64,000 nt of DNA, from contig CALRTY020000001.1 in assembly GCA_943371245.1 (NCBI GenBank), forward strand, positions 310,001 through 374,000, written 5' to 3'. Made by a program: the position numbers and the translations under genes. Below are positions 1 through 8,559 of this stretch, piece after piece. Every line of letters begins with the position of its first letter. Position 1 is the first letter of the stretch. Source of the stretch: UBA5018 sp947463165. Lineage in GTDB: Bacteria > Cyanobacteriota > Cyanobacteriia > PCC-6307 > Cyanobiaceae. The notes under the pieces were generated by a model that did no database searches, was not told where the DNA came from, and worked only from the letters and a program-made list of their open reading frames with translations.

Positions 1-2056
1 TTTCCTGAGCTGTGTGGCCAAATAGGAAGAAATTCTCAGCGCCAACCCGTTCACGAATTTCTATATTCGCCCCGTCTAGGGTGCCAATAGTTACCGCACC
101 ATTCAAGGCCATCTTCATGTTTCCCGTACCTGAGGCCTCCTTGCCAGCGGTGGAAATTTGCTCAGAGAGATCCACCGCTGGATAAACCATCTGCCCGAGG
201 CTAACGCTAAAATTGGGGACAAACACCACCCGGATACGGCCCCTAACTGCCGGGTCTAGATTTACCATTTCGGCTATGCCCACTATCAGGCGTATGATTA
301 ACTTAGCCATGGCATAGCCAGGGGCTGCCTTGCCACCAAAAATATAAGTACGAGGTGGCAGATCTTCGCCAGCATGAAGGCGCATGTAGCGCTCCACAAT
401 GTGCAAAGCCGCCAGGTGTTGGCGCTTGTATTCATGGATGCGCTTCACCTGCACATCAAAGAGAGAATTGGTATCCACCAGCAGACCCAGCTGGCTATGG
501 ATATAGCCAGCCAAGCGCTGCTTACCCTGGTCGCGCACCTGACGCCAGCGCTGTTGAAAACCGCCATCGTCGAGATGGCTATGCAGCAAACTGAGGGCAT
601 CGAGATCGCGGGCCCAGTGGTCTCCGATCAACTCATCCAGCAGGCCGGCCAGGCCCGGATTTGCCACTGCTAACCAGCGGCGAGGGGTGACCCCATTTGT
701 GACATTGGTAAACCTATCAGGCCAGAGATTGGCAAAATCGGCAAACAGCTGCTCACGCAACAACTGGCTATGCAATTCAGCCACACCATTGGTGTGGTGA
801 CAGCCCACCACCGCCAGGTGAGCCATACGTACCCGCCGCTCGGGTTGCTCCTGGATCAAGGAGAGTCTACTTAGCAATGCCGACTGACCTGGATAATGAA
901 GGCGAGCTAATCGCAGGAAACGAGAATTAATCTCATAGATTATCTGCAGCTGACGCGGCAACAACTGTTCGAATAGATCCACTCCCCAGGTTTCCAAGGC
1001 CTCGGGCAAAAGAGTGTGGTTCGTATAGCTAAGACTGGCGGTAGTAACCTCCCATGCCTCATCCCAGCCCAGCCGATATTCATCCAGCAAAAGGCGCATT
1101 AGCTCGGCTACGGCAATCGCCGGATGGGTATCGTTAAGCTGAACCGCAAATTTGTGATGAAATTCAGCGGGATTGAGTCCCTGACCCCTGAGGATCCGGA
1201 ACATATCCTGCAGAGAACAACTCACAAAGAAAATCTGCTGGGAGAGGCGCAGCCGCTTACCCTGATCCAACTCATCGTTGGGGTAGAGCACCTTGGACAG
1301 GGTCTCCGACTGGATCTTCGCCTGGACAGCGCGGCTGTAGTCACCGGCATTAAACGAGGCAAAATCGAAGGAGTCTTCAGCAATAGCGGACCACAAGCGC
1401 AGGGTATTTGCCGTGCGGACGCCATAGCCCAAGATTGGCGTGTCATAGGCCATGCCCAACACAGTATGCTGACCAATGCGCACCGGATAGCACCATTCTG
1501 GCCGCACCACCTCCCAGGGATTGCCGCGGGCCAACCAGTGATCGGCCATCTCATGCTGACCATGGTGACCAATTTGCTGTCGAAAGATGCCAAATTCATA
1601 ACGAATTCCGTAGCCAATAGCCGGCAATTCCAAGCTGGCCATGGATTCCTGGAAGCAGGCCGCCAGGCGGCCCAGACCGCCATTGCCGAGGCCGGGTTCG
1701 GGCTCCTGGGCGATCAGGGCATCCAGCTCCACTCCCAACAGCCCGCAGGCCTGGCTGGCCGCCTGACGCAGCCCCAGATTCACCAGGTTGTTCTCCAGGT
1801 GAGGCCCGAGCAGATACTCAGCCGAGAGATAGCTGGCCGTTCGCACCTGTCGCTGGGTGTAGGTCTCAGCCGTATCCACCCAGTTTTGCAACAGCCTATC
1901 CCTCACCGCCAAGGACAGGGCCATGTAGTGGTCATAGGAGGTGGCCAAAGAGGGCGACTTGGCCTGGCTAAAGAACAGGTGCCGCCGCATCGACTCCGCC
2001 AGATCTGCGGCCAATTGATCCGTCGAGCTGCGGTTTAAGGCGATGGCGTCGGCCAT
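1..2056 (-). CDS. glgP: Glycogen phosphorylase, N-terminal 685 residues (runs off the left edge)
   Basis: The open frame runs without a stop from the ATG at 2056 to the window edge, so the C-terminal part (about 150 residues by family length) is missing. It releases glucose-1-phosphate from glycogen. The N-terminal family stretch SAEYLLGPHLENNL and the pyridoxal-phosphate loop EASGTGNMKMALNG are both readable; the PLP-binding lysine is about residue 648 (codon 113-115). The usual KFMLNG has become KMALNG, a mild change beside the lysine. The gene is read away from pgi, the next enzyme down the glycogen-to-glycolysis route, which lies upstream on the same strand. Two perfect palindromes lie 128-154 bp before the start and could serve in its control. 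Confidence 0.95.
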   Translation of the reverse strand, partial: MADAIALNRSSTDQLAADLAESMRRHLFFSQAKSPSLATSYDHYMALSLAVRDRLLQNWVDTAETYTQRQVRTASYLSAEYLLGPHLENNLVNLGLRQAASQACGLLGVELDALIAQEPEPGLGNGGLGRLAACFQESMASLELPAIGYGIRYEFGIFRQQIGHHGQHEMADHWLARGNPWEVVRPEWCYPVRIGQHTVLGMAYDTPILGYGVRTANTLRLWSAIAEDSFDFASFNAGDYSRAVQAKIQSETLSKVLYPNDELDQGKRLRLSQQIFFVSCSLQDMFRILRGQGLNPAEFHHKFAVQLNDTHPAIAVAELMRLLLDEYRLGWDEAWEVTTASLSYTNHTLLPEALETWGVDLFEQLLPRQLQIIYEINSRFLRLARLHYPGQSALLSRLSLIQEQPERRVRMAHLAVVGCHHTNGVAELHSQLLREQLFADFANLWPDRFTNVTNGVTPRRWLAVANPGLAGLLDELIGDHWARDLDALSLLHSHLDDGGFQQRWRQVRDQGKQRLAGYIHSQLGLLVDTNSLFDVQVKRIHEYKRQHLAALHIVERYMRLHAGEDLPPRTYIFGGKAAPGYAMAKLIIRLIVGIAEMVNLDPAVRGRIRVVFVPNFSVSLGQMVYPAVDLSEQISTAGKEASGTGNMKMALNGAVTIGTLDGANIEIRERVGAENFFLFGHTAQE

Positions 2057-2183
2057 GAAACGTGATTGGGGAGTGAAGGTGTTCTGATACAAGCTGGCCG
2101 TTCTGTCTGTCTCGATCACTACTGGGTCTCGATCACCAATAAGTATCAGTACCCAGTGAGTCGCAAACCCTACTCTTTTTCGA

Positions 2184-2210
2184 TCACTAGTGAGTGAAAA
2201 TCACTAGTGA
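2184..2210. promoter_or_regulatory. Twin perfect 10-bp palindromes upstream of glgP
   Basis: TCACTAGTGA occurs at 2184-2193 and again at 2201-2210, centres 17 bp apart, in the glgP-pgi spacer. Each copy is perfectly self-complementary. Related half-sites (ACCCAGTGAG near 2150 and CACTACTGGGT near 2115) lie between this pair and the glgP start. The arrangement looks like an operator for a dimeric regulator, but 16-17-bp repeats are common in the spacers of this chromosome, so it may be only another repeat. The regulator is unknown. Confidence 0.35.
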
Positions 2211-2274
2211 GAACGATAATAAAGAGATTACATCTTCAGGCTTTGTGACCGGATTACAAAGGGGCTTTGCTTGA

Positions 2275-2342
2275 GGGCATTGCCAGTTTAGGGCCATTTG
2301 CAGCCTAGGGCCATTGCCGGTTTGGGGGCATTCGCAGGCTTT
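2275..2342. repeat. Degenerate 16-18-bp tandem repeat, four units
   Basis: Four units starting GGGCATTGCCAG, GGGCCATTTGCAG, GGGCCATTGCCGG and GGGGCATTCGCAG follow each other in the glgP-pgi spacer (2057-2432). The rest of the spacer up to the pgi stop continues with similar but more decayed words. I see no gene in it. Confidence 0.6.
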
Positions 2343-2432
2343 GGTCTTTAACAGCATGGGGCAGTTATCAGCCTGGCGCAGTTGCCAGGCTGGAGCCACT
2401 ACTACTAAAAACCTCAGCCGCGACAACGGAGT

Positions 2433-4046
2433 TCAGCCGCGACTGAACAGCAGCGATGAGGGCTGGCCCCAGTGGCCTGTGGCCTGATAGCCACGGGCAT
2501 TGGCGCAGAGGTGGCGCAGGATCCAGAACAGGGGCTCCGGCGACTCGAGTGCTAGGGATTGCCGCAACTCCTCAAGGCTGCGGGCCACACCATCGGCCAG
2601 CACAACCTCCAGCTTGGCCTGTAACTCCAGGATGCCGGCGGCTGCCTTTTTGCCGGCTTCCACCCCCGGCTGGTCGTAGGCGTTCACATTCACCAATTCG
2701 GCATAGAGGCCCACCGCCCGCTCGAACAGGGCGATCAGGGCGCCGAGGCTGGTGGCATCCAGGCGCCGCAGCGTGATCGAGAGCGACTGGCGGCCACCCT
2801 CCATCAAGGCCGAGCGGGTACCCTGCAAGAAACCACTCAAAAAATCAGCTGGAACTTCACCATCAATTGGGGCAATTTCGGAAGGATCTTCCAGAACTTC
2901 AATAAAGCTGGCAAAAAAGTTATCCACCCCATCCCGCAATTGCTGCACATAGGCATGCTGATCAGTGGATCCCTTATTGCCATACACGGCCAGGCCCTGA
3001 TGCACCACCTGGCCAGCTCGATCCAGCTTCTTGCCCAAGCTCTCCATCACCAGCTGCTGTAAGTAGCGACTGAACAGTTCCAACCTGTCCCGATAGGGGA
3101 GCACCACCATGTCGCGGCGACCGCTTCCCTCGCCAGCTGCATACCAGGCGGCGGCCAGCAGAGCGGCTGGATTGCGCTCCAAACTGGGGGCCCTGGTGCA
3201 GACATCCATCGCCGCAGCCCCGGCCAGGAAGCCGCCCATGTCGGCTCCGACCAAAACCCCGGGCAACAGGCCCACAGCACTGGTGACGCTGCTACGGCCC
3301 CCCACCCAGTCGAACATGTCAAAACGGGCCAGCCAGCCCTCCGCCGCCGCGGTGGCATCCAACTTGCTGCCCAGCATGGTTACGGCCACGGCCTGGGCGC
3401 TCCAGCTACCGCCCTCTGCCTCCACAGCTCGGCGGGCTTGCCGCATGCCCAGGTAGGGCTCGGGGGTGCCGCCCGACTTGCTCACCACCACCACCAGGGT
3501 GGTGGCCAGGCGACCAGCCAGGCCGGCCAGGGTGCGGCTAAAGCCGTCTGGATCGACGTTGTCGAAGAAATGGAATGGCAAGCCCCGCCCTGGATCCCGC
3601 AGGGCCCTGGTGATCAGCAGCGGGCCCAGGCCTGAACCGCCAATGCCGATCCATAGCACATCGGTGAAAGGAGCGGCGGCGGCATTGGTGAGGGAACCGG
3701 CACAGATGGCGGCGCCAAACTGGTCGATGCGCTGGATTTCCTGCTGGATGTGCTGGCCGGCCTGGGGATCTGGCGCCAGCTCGGGATTGCGCAACCAGTA
3801 GTGGCCCACCTGGCGTTGCTCATCGGGATTGGCGATCGCCCCGGCCTCCAGAGCCGCCATCGCCTCGAAGGCCTTGGCAAACCGAGGTCTCAACTCCTGC
3901 AGCTGCGCTGGCCCCATATTCATACGACTGACATCCAGCCAGATGCCAAGGCCCTCGTCAAACCAGAGCAGTTGCTCAAAACGCCGCCACTGGGTGGCCG
4001 GATCTGCTGCGTTGAAGCTTGCGAGCACGTCGTCGGCTACGGCCAT
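2433..4046 (-). CDS. pgi: Glucose-6-phosphate isomerase
   Basis: Interconverts glucose-6-phosphate and fructose-6-phosphate in the cytoplasm. Recognised from IGIGGSGLGP (about residue 133), the sugar-phosphate loop SKSGGTPEPY (about 189), GGRSSVTSAVGLLPG and GNKGSTDQHAYVQQLRDG. The frame is open up to 4160, but the ATG at 4046 (MAVADDVLASF) gives 537 residues, the usual length in cyanobacteria, so I chose it. It lies upstream of glgP on the same strand, 376 bp away, with a repeat-filled spacer that argues against a tight operon. Confidence 0.95.
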   Translation of the reverse strand: MAVADDVLASFNAADPATQWRRFEQLLWFDEGLGIWLDVSRMNMGPAQLQELRPRFAKAFEAMAALEAGAIANPDEQRQVGHYWLRNPELAPDPQAGQHIQQEIQRIDQFGAAICAGSLTNAAAAPFTDVLWIGIGGSGLGPLLITRALRDPGRGLPFHFFDNVDPDGFSRTLAGLAGRLATTLVVVVSKSGGTPEPYLGMRQARRAVEAEGGSWSAQAVAVTMLGSKLDATAAAEGWLARFDMFDWVGGRSSVTSAVGLLPGVLVGADMGGFLAGAAAMDVCTRAPSLERNPAALLAAAWYAAGEGSGRRDMVVLPYRDRLELFSRYLQQLVMESLGKKLDRAGQVVHQGLAVYGNKGSTDQHAYVQQLRDGVDNFFASFIEVLEDPSEIAPIDGEVPADFLSGFLQGTRSALMEGGRQSLSITLRRLDATSLGALIALFERAVGLYAELVNVNAYDQPGVEAGKKAAAGILELQAKLEVVLADGVARSLEELRQSLALESPEPLFWILRHLCANARGYQATGHWGQPSSLLFSRG

Positions 4047-4473
4047 GGGCGGGGCGGCGGAAAATCGCTGCGGCGAACCTAAAGCGATTAGTGCTCCCTG
4101 CCGAGCCCAAATCGACAGACAATTGGCTTGCCGGTTGGCCTGGGCAGCTGAGCTCCGCAATCTTGCTTAAGATTGGGGCGATCTGCGGCTTGTGTAACTT
4201 TCGTAACAACACTGGAAGTTTTCCCTGGCCAATCCCAGCATTTACCCAGTTCAAAAATTTAAACCGGATCTCGTCTGGCACCGGTTATCGCTCTAGGTTT
4301 TCGCTCTAGGAAATCCCCCTGTGGCTGCTTGCTCCAAGGGAATGCCGCCAATACCTGCCCAGCTCACCCTGGCCACCGCCTCCTCGCCACTGCCTCGAAG
4401 CCAACCTCCTCTCCTTGCCTAGCTGAGCCCGGCGAAGCAAACTCCTTGCAGCCAGGCCTGGCACAGCAGTTCC
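4047..4473. other. Spacer between divergent pgi and the 4474 gene
   Basis: About 430 bp with no convincing gene. It must hold the promoters of both divergent neighbours. A small hairpin AATCTT-GCTT-AAGATT lies near 4160-4175, and TCGCTCTAGG is repeated twice near 4288-4312. Short frames here lack any family resemblance. Confidence 0.5.
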
Positions 4474-5466
4474 TTGCCCACCTACCCCTTGTCGTTGCAG
4501 CTTCCCAACCTGGTCAGCATCCCGGCCCACTGGATCCTGGGCGGCTGCCAAGCCCTGGACAAACTGCAAAGGGCTTGGCAGAAACTCACCTGCCTGCAGG
4601 GGGCTTCCCAGGGGATCAAGGCCGTCGACCGCCATCCCCCGGCTGGGGGTGGCCAGCGGCGCCCAGCGATCCTGCACCGGCCCATCGGCCGCCAGCAACT
4701 GCTGATTGGTCTGGTGTGTGCCTGCCTGCCCGCCCTGCCCCTCAGCCAGCGCCAGGTGCCCCAGCTGAGCTCCGCGGCTAGATCGATGGGGATCCAGGCC
4801 GGGCGTCCCGGCGCCGAAGGCGGCGATCCGGTGCAGTTCTCAGCAGTAGAGCTGCGGGAGCTGCAAAGGCGCTTTGGCGTGCATGGCCCCCAGCCCCGCC
4901 TCACCCAACTGCTCAGCGATGGCATCGACCAGCTCCAACCGCTGCGCAGCAACGCCTTGGCCCGCATTGAGGAACTGCGACCGGTAATTCGCCAAGAAAG
5001 CGCTCGCCGCCATGTGAACCCGGTGTTCGTGGCGGCCGTGCTCTTCGATGAGATGCGCCACGCCAAACCCGGCGAAGACCTGCCAATTGCCGCCAGGTCA
5101 GGACTGTTCAGCACCCATGGGCCCGCCCAACTGGGGGTGGGCGAACTGATCCATCAGGGCCTGCTGGCGGCGGATGCCAGCCCAGAGCAGTTGGCGGCAG
5201 CCCGGGAGCTGCTGCTTGATCCCGACACCAACGTGCGCGTGCTGGTGGGCAAGTTCGCCCGCCTCAGCCGCGATCTGGGCCTGCCGCAAGGCCGGATGCT
5301 CCAGGCCAGCCGCAGCGCCCGCGATGCCAAGGGGATCGCCACCCTGGCCTATCTGCACAACGGCAAACTCGACTACCCCCGCCGCATCCTGCGGTCCATG
5401 GATGACCCTGAACTACATGCTGTCTTGTTTGGCGATCGCAAGCAGCCGGTCACACCATTGATTTGA
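4474..5466 (+). CDS. Exported lytic-transglycosylase-like protein (DUF1402-like)
   Basis: The C-terminal 200 residues follow the order of a lysozyme-like transglycosylase fold: a helix with VNPVFVAAVLFDEMRH, where the Glu or Asp of DEM sits where the catalytic Glu is expected; then STHGPAQLGVGELI, like the SxxGxxQL segment; then LLDPDTNVRVLVGKFARL, like the DPxxNIxxG helix. I infer a cell-wall enzyme or an inactive relative. A hydrophobic stretch LLIGLVCACLPALPL near residues 76-90 looks like a signal peptide, so the true start is probably well inside the annotated frame, although no good ATG precedes it. The first 70 residues are low-complexity and may be untranslated. An exported N-acetylmuramoyl amidase lies downstream on the opposite strand. 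Confidence 0.6.
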   Translation: MPTYPLSLQLPNLVSIPAHWILGGCQALDKLQRAWQKLTCLQGASQGIKAVDRHPPAGGGQRRPAILHRPIGRQQLLIGLVCACLPALPLSQRQVPQLSSAARSMGIQAGRPGAEGGDPVQFSAVELRELQRRFGVHGPQPRLTQLLSDGIDQLQPLRSNALARIEELRPVIRQESARRHVNPVFVAAVLFDEMRHAKPGEDLPIAARSGLFSTHGPAQLGVGELIHQGLLAADASPEQLAAARELLLDPDTNVRVLVGKFARLSRDLGLPQGRMLQASRSARDAKGIATLAYLHNGKLDYPRRILRSMDDPELHAVLFGDRKQPVTPLI

Positions 5467-5598
5467 GCGGCAGCCCCAGGTGATGCGGCAGCCCCAGGTG
5501 ATTCAGAAGGCTCAGCCAGTCAGAAGGCTCACCAGCAAGAATGCTCACCATCGCTGAATACTCGCAAGCGCTAATGATCGCCAGCGCTAATGATCGCC
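5467..5598. repeat. Three adjacent exact or near-exact tandem duplications (18, 17 and 16 bp)
   Basis: GCGGCAGCCCCAGGTGAT stands twice in a row (5467-5502), TCAGAAGGCTCA-type 17-mers twice (5503-5536), and AGCGCTAATGATCGCC twice exactly (5567-5598), with a decayed third copy. Three different words have been duplicated side by side between two convergent genes. Confidence 0.8.
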
Positions 5599-5625
5599 AG
5601 AGCCAATGGGCAGAGGCCCAAACTG

Positions 5626-6495
5626 TCAACAGAGCAAGCCCAGGCTATGCAGGCGTAGCTGCAGTTGAGACCAGTCAAAACTGCGGGGATCGGCGCGCTC
5701 GCCGCCCAGGTCGACGGCGCGGTGGGTGGTGATCTGATTAAAGGGAATTGGGAACCGGCCCATCCACTGGGCCAGTAGCACCGCCAGGGCGTCGTACTGG
5801 GCCTGTTTATAGCCACTGTGGCCAGGGTCGTCATCCTCGCCATCTATAGGGGTTTCCAGGCTCACGTGCAAGGCGAAATTATTCACAGAGCCACCAACCT
5901 TGGGATTGGTGATCACCCAGCGACCGTTAAAAGCCGAGTTGCCCGCCCCAAAAGCCCGCTGCAACGGATCCATTAGCAGCACAACCTGGCCCTGCTCGCC
6001 GATCAGGGCGTGGTAACTCACCTGGTCGTCGTCATTGGCATGGGCCGTGGTGAAGGTATTGATCGCCGACTGAATGCCATATACCGTTTCGTGCATCACC
6101 ACCACCCTTGGGGTGGGATCCACCGGCTGGCCATAGGCGTCGCGGCGGTAGCGCGGGCCGAAATTGGAGGGGTCGATCGCCAACCGCTCGGCCTTGCTGG
6201 GCAGATTGGCCAACAACTGCTTCAGGCGGGCCGCCAGTTTTGGATCGCTGGGGCCACAGGCCCGCTTCAAGGGGGATCGCCATTTATTGGTTGGCGGCGG
6301 CGCCAACGGCGGTCCGCTCGGGGTCTCTGGCTGGGGATCCAGGTCCGCCGGCGGCGTACCCAGGGCCTGCACCATCTCGATCAAGCTCGGTTCCCGCCGA
6401 CTGCTAGCACTGGGCTCGCTCAGATCCCTGGCCAGCCAGCCCATGCTGCCGAGGCTCAACGCCGCCGCCGCCGCCAACACCTGGGGCCACCTCAT
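5626..6495 (-). CDS. N-acetylmuramoyl-L-alanine amidase, Amidase_2 type, membrane-anchored or exported
   Basis: Cleaves the amide bond between MurNAc and the stem peptide. An N-terminal hydrophobic segment (VLAAAAALSLGSMGWLA, residues 5-21) is a signal peptide or anchor, followed by a Pro-rich linker. The catalytic part has VMHETVYG (first zinc His), SYHALIGEQGQVV, then ITTHRAVDLGGERADP (second His, and an Asp in the third-ligand position), in family order. I chose the ATG at 6495, giving 289 residues; the frame is open upstream but that part lies inside the M61 gene. The start overlaps the stop of the upstream M61 peptidase by 4 bp, implying translational coupling. Confidence 0.85.
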   Translation of the reverse strand: MRWPQVLAAAAALSLGSMGWLARDLSEPSASSRREPSLIEMVQALGTPPADLDPQPETPSGPPLAPPPTNKWRSPLKRACGPSDPKLAARLKQLLANLPSKAERLAIDPSNFGPRYRRDAYGQPVDPTPRVVVMHETVYGIQSAINTFTTAHANDDDQVSYHALIGEQGQVVLLMDPLQRAFGAGNSAFNGRWVITNPKVGGSVNNFALHVSLETPIDGEDDDPGHSGYKQAQYDALAVLLAQWMGRFPIPFNQITTHRAVDLGGERADPRSFDWSQLQLRLHSLGLLC

Positions 6496-8201
6496 GGCCT
6501 TTGCAGCCTCAGCCAACTGGCGCGGCGTTGCGCACTGGCCGGCTCGGCCTCGGGATCCACCAGCAGCCGCCAACGCTGCACCGCTGGCGCCGCAGCTGTG
6601 ATCTCCCCACTGCGCACCAGCCCATCGCGCACCCACAGCAACTGGCGCGGCTGGCACCAAGGGGCCGCAGCCCATAGGGGGGTGAGATCCTCCGGACTGC
6701 GCAGCCTCACCCCATCGAGGGCCAGCAGTTCATCGCCTGCCAATAAACCCGCCAGCTGGGCTGGGGAATCGCGCTGCAGCCGCTGCAAAAAAAGGCCAGC
6801 GTTGGTGACCTCCAATTGCCATCCCAGCCAGGGTTCTGGGGCGATCTCGGGCTGCAAGCGCAAACCCACCACCGCCAGAGCTGCGGCGATGGGTGGATCC
6901 TCAGTGCTGTTTAACCACTGGGGAAGCAGCTCGCTGAGTTCTGGATCGTGGGCAGCGAAGGCGGCGATCAATTCAGCCTGGCGATAGCCGCGGCCGATAG
7001 CCCCATGACTGCGCCACAACTGCTGCAACACCAGCGGCAGGCAATAGCCCCGCTGGCGTAGTCGCAAGTCGAGCACCAGGGCCAGTACTGCCCCCTTTAG
7101 GTAATAGCTCACCTGGCTGCTGCCACTGTGGGCATCGGCCAGATAGAGCTTCACCCAGGCCTCCTCACTGCTGGCCTGGAGGGTTTGCACCTGGCGCCCG
7201 GCGGTGAGCAGATAGCGACTCAAATCGGCGCCCAGATCCTCCAGCAGCTCCGCCTCGCCGCTAAGACCGGCGGCGTGGGGCAGCAGCTGATCCAGATAAC
7301 TGGTGACCCCCTCTGCAAACCAGAGACTGGGGATCACCACCGCATGGTCGTAGTCGTAGGTGGCCAGCTCCAGGGGCCGCAGCCGGCGCACATTCCACTG
7401 GTGCAGATACTCGTGGGCCACCAGTTGCAACAGTTGGCGCCGCCCCTCCGGTTTTGCCAGGGCCCGCCGGCCGAATTGCAACACGCTGCCGTTGTCGTGC
7501 TCCAAGCCGCCGTAGCCACTGGCGGTGCGATGCAGCACAAATAAGTAGTGGTCGGCCGCCGGCCGCTCCACCCCCATCAGCCGACAACAGGCCAGGCAGA
7601 GCTGCTGCAGGTCGCCGAGCCAGGCCGGATCCTCCCGGGCCAGGTCGCCACCCCACTCCACCCAGCGATGCGGCACCCCCGCCAGCTCAAAGCGATGGCA
7701 GGGATGGGGACCAGCCTCCACCGGGGTGTCGATCAGCTGGTCGTAGTCGGCGGCGATCCAGCTGCCATCTGGCTGCTGGGGCAGCGCCACAAAAGGCTGC
7801 CAAGCCTCGGGCAACTCCAAGCTGAGGCGATGGGCACTCCAGCGCTCCCCCTCAATCGCCAGCACCACAGAAGCCATGGCCAAAAAGGCGTGCTCCGCCG
7901 TGAGCTGGCTGGTGCGCACCGTGAGCTCTGGAGCCAGCAGCTGGTAGCGAATCTCGATCGGCTCCAGGCTGTTGAGCTGCGCCTGCCAACCGGCTACAGC
8001 TCGTCTTTGCAGGGCCAGGCGGCGATCCCCCTGCCATAGCTCCAGGCCTTCCAACCGGCGCACGTAGTGGCGAATCAAGTAGGAGCCAGGGGTCCATTCC
8101 GGCAAGGACAGCCTTAGCCGCCGCTGCTGCGGTTTAACGGCGATCCGTACCTGCACCAGCTGGCGGTGGGGCTGGGTTAGCGAAATGCGAATATCTGGCA
8201 C
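6492..8201 (-). CDS. M61 family glycyl-aminopeptidase-like metallopeptidase with PDZ domain
   Basis: 569 residues. The zinc motif HEYLHQWN (HExxH) is followed by WFAEGVTSYLDQL, which carries the third ligand Glu, the hallmark of peptidase family M61. The N-terminal third is the beta-rich M61 domain (LSLPEWTPGSYLIRHY), and the last 100 or so residues contain a PDZ-like stretch (GLFLQRLQRDSPAQLAGLLAGDELLALDG, in part). I see no signal peptide, so it is probably cytoplasmic. It sits 13 bp after the DUF1257 gene and overlaps the amidase start, forming a three-gene unit. The substrate cannot be told from sequence. Confidence 0.88.
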   Translation of the reverse strand: MPDIRISLTQPHRQLVQVRIAVKPQQRRLRLSLPEWTPGSYLIRHYVRRLEGLELWQGDRRLALQRRAVAGWQAQLNSLEPIEIRYQLLAPELTVRTSQLTAEHAFLAMASVVLAIEGERWSAHRLSLELPEAWQPFVALPQQPDGSWIAADYDQLIDTPVEAGPHPCHRFELAGVPHRWVEWGGDLAREDPAWLGDLQQLCLACCRLMGVERPAADHYLFVLHRTASGYGGLEHDNGSVLQFGRRALAKPEGRRQLLQLVAHEYLHQWNVRRLRPLELATYDYDHAVVIPSLWFAEGVTSYLDQLLPHAAGLSGEAELLEDLGADLSRYLLTAGRQVQTLQASSEEAWVKLYLADAHSGSSQVSYYLKGAVLALVLDLRLRQRGYCLPLVLQQLWRSHGAIGRGYRQAELIAAFAAHDPELSELLPQWLNSTEDPPIAAALAVVGLRLQPEIAPEPWLGWQLEVTNAGLFLQRLQRDSPAQLAGLLAGDELLALDGVRLRSPEDLTPLWAAAPWCQPRQLLWVRDGLVRSGEITAAAPAVQRWRLLVDPEAEPASAQRRASWLRLQRP

Positions 8202-8214
8202 CGCAGCTGGATCC

Positions 8215-8559
8215 TCAGACGCTCAATTGCAGTTCGGCGCCAGGGAACTGGCCAAGGGCAGCCCGCAGGGCCATGTGGGCCGCGTAGCCGCGGGTCAACT
8301 GGGAGAGCAACAGCTGCAGGGAGCGGCAGTGGCTGAGCCTCTGCAGGTCGCCCACCAGGGCCAGGGAGCCATCGCTCTGGCGCGCCCAGCCGATGCTGGT
8401 GCCCTCCGGCAGGGTCACCTGCACCGCCACGCTGTGGCGCTCGCCGGCGAAGCCCACCAGTTCGCCTCCCTGAATGGGATGGTGACCTAAATGCTCAAGG
8501 CTGGCTGTAAGCCCCTCGGCATCGCGCAGCACGGTGGGCAAAATGGATAGGTGGGACAT
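8215..8559 (-). CDS. DUF1257 (Ycf35-like) protein
   Basis: 114 residues beginning MSHLSILPTVLRDAEGL, the characteristic opening of DUF1257, known in plastid genomes as Ycf35; function not established. The first gene of the DUF1257-M61-amidase unit. Its start region overlaps by 9 bp the outermost possible start of the divergent purN gene. Confidence 0.85.
   Translation of the reverse strand: MSHLSILPTVLRDAEGLTASLEHLGHHPIQGGELVGFAGERHSVAVQVTLPEGTSIGWARQSDGSLALVGDLQRLSHCRSLQLLLSQLTRGYAAHMALRAALGQFPGAELQLSV

Noticed and set aside
1124..2038. 304-codon plus-strand frame
   Set aside because: Antisense shadow of glgP, which has clear family motifs in the opposite frame.
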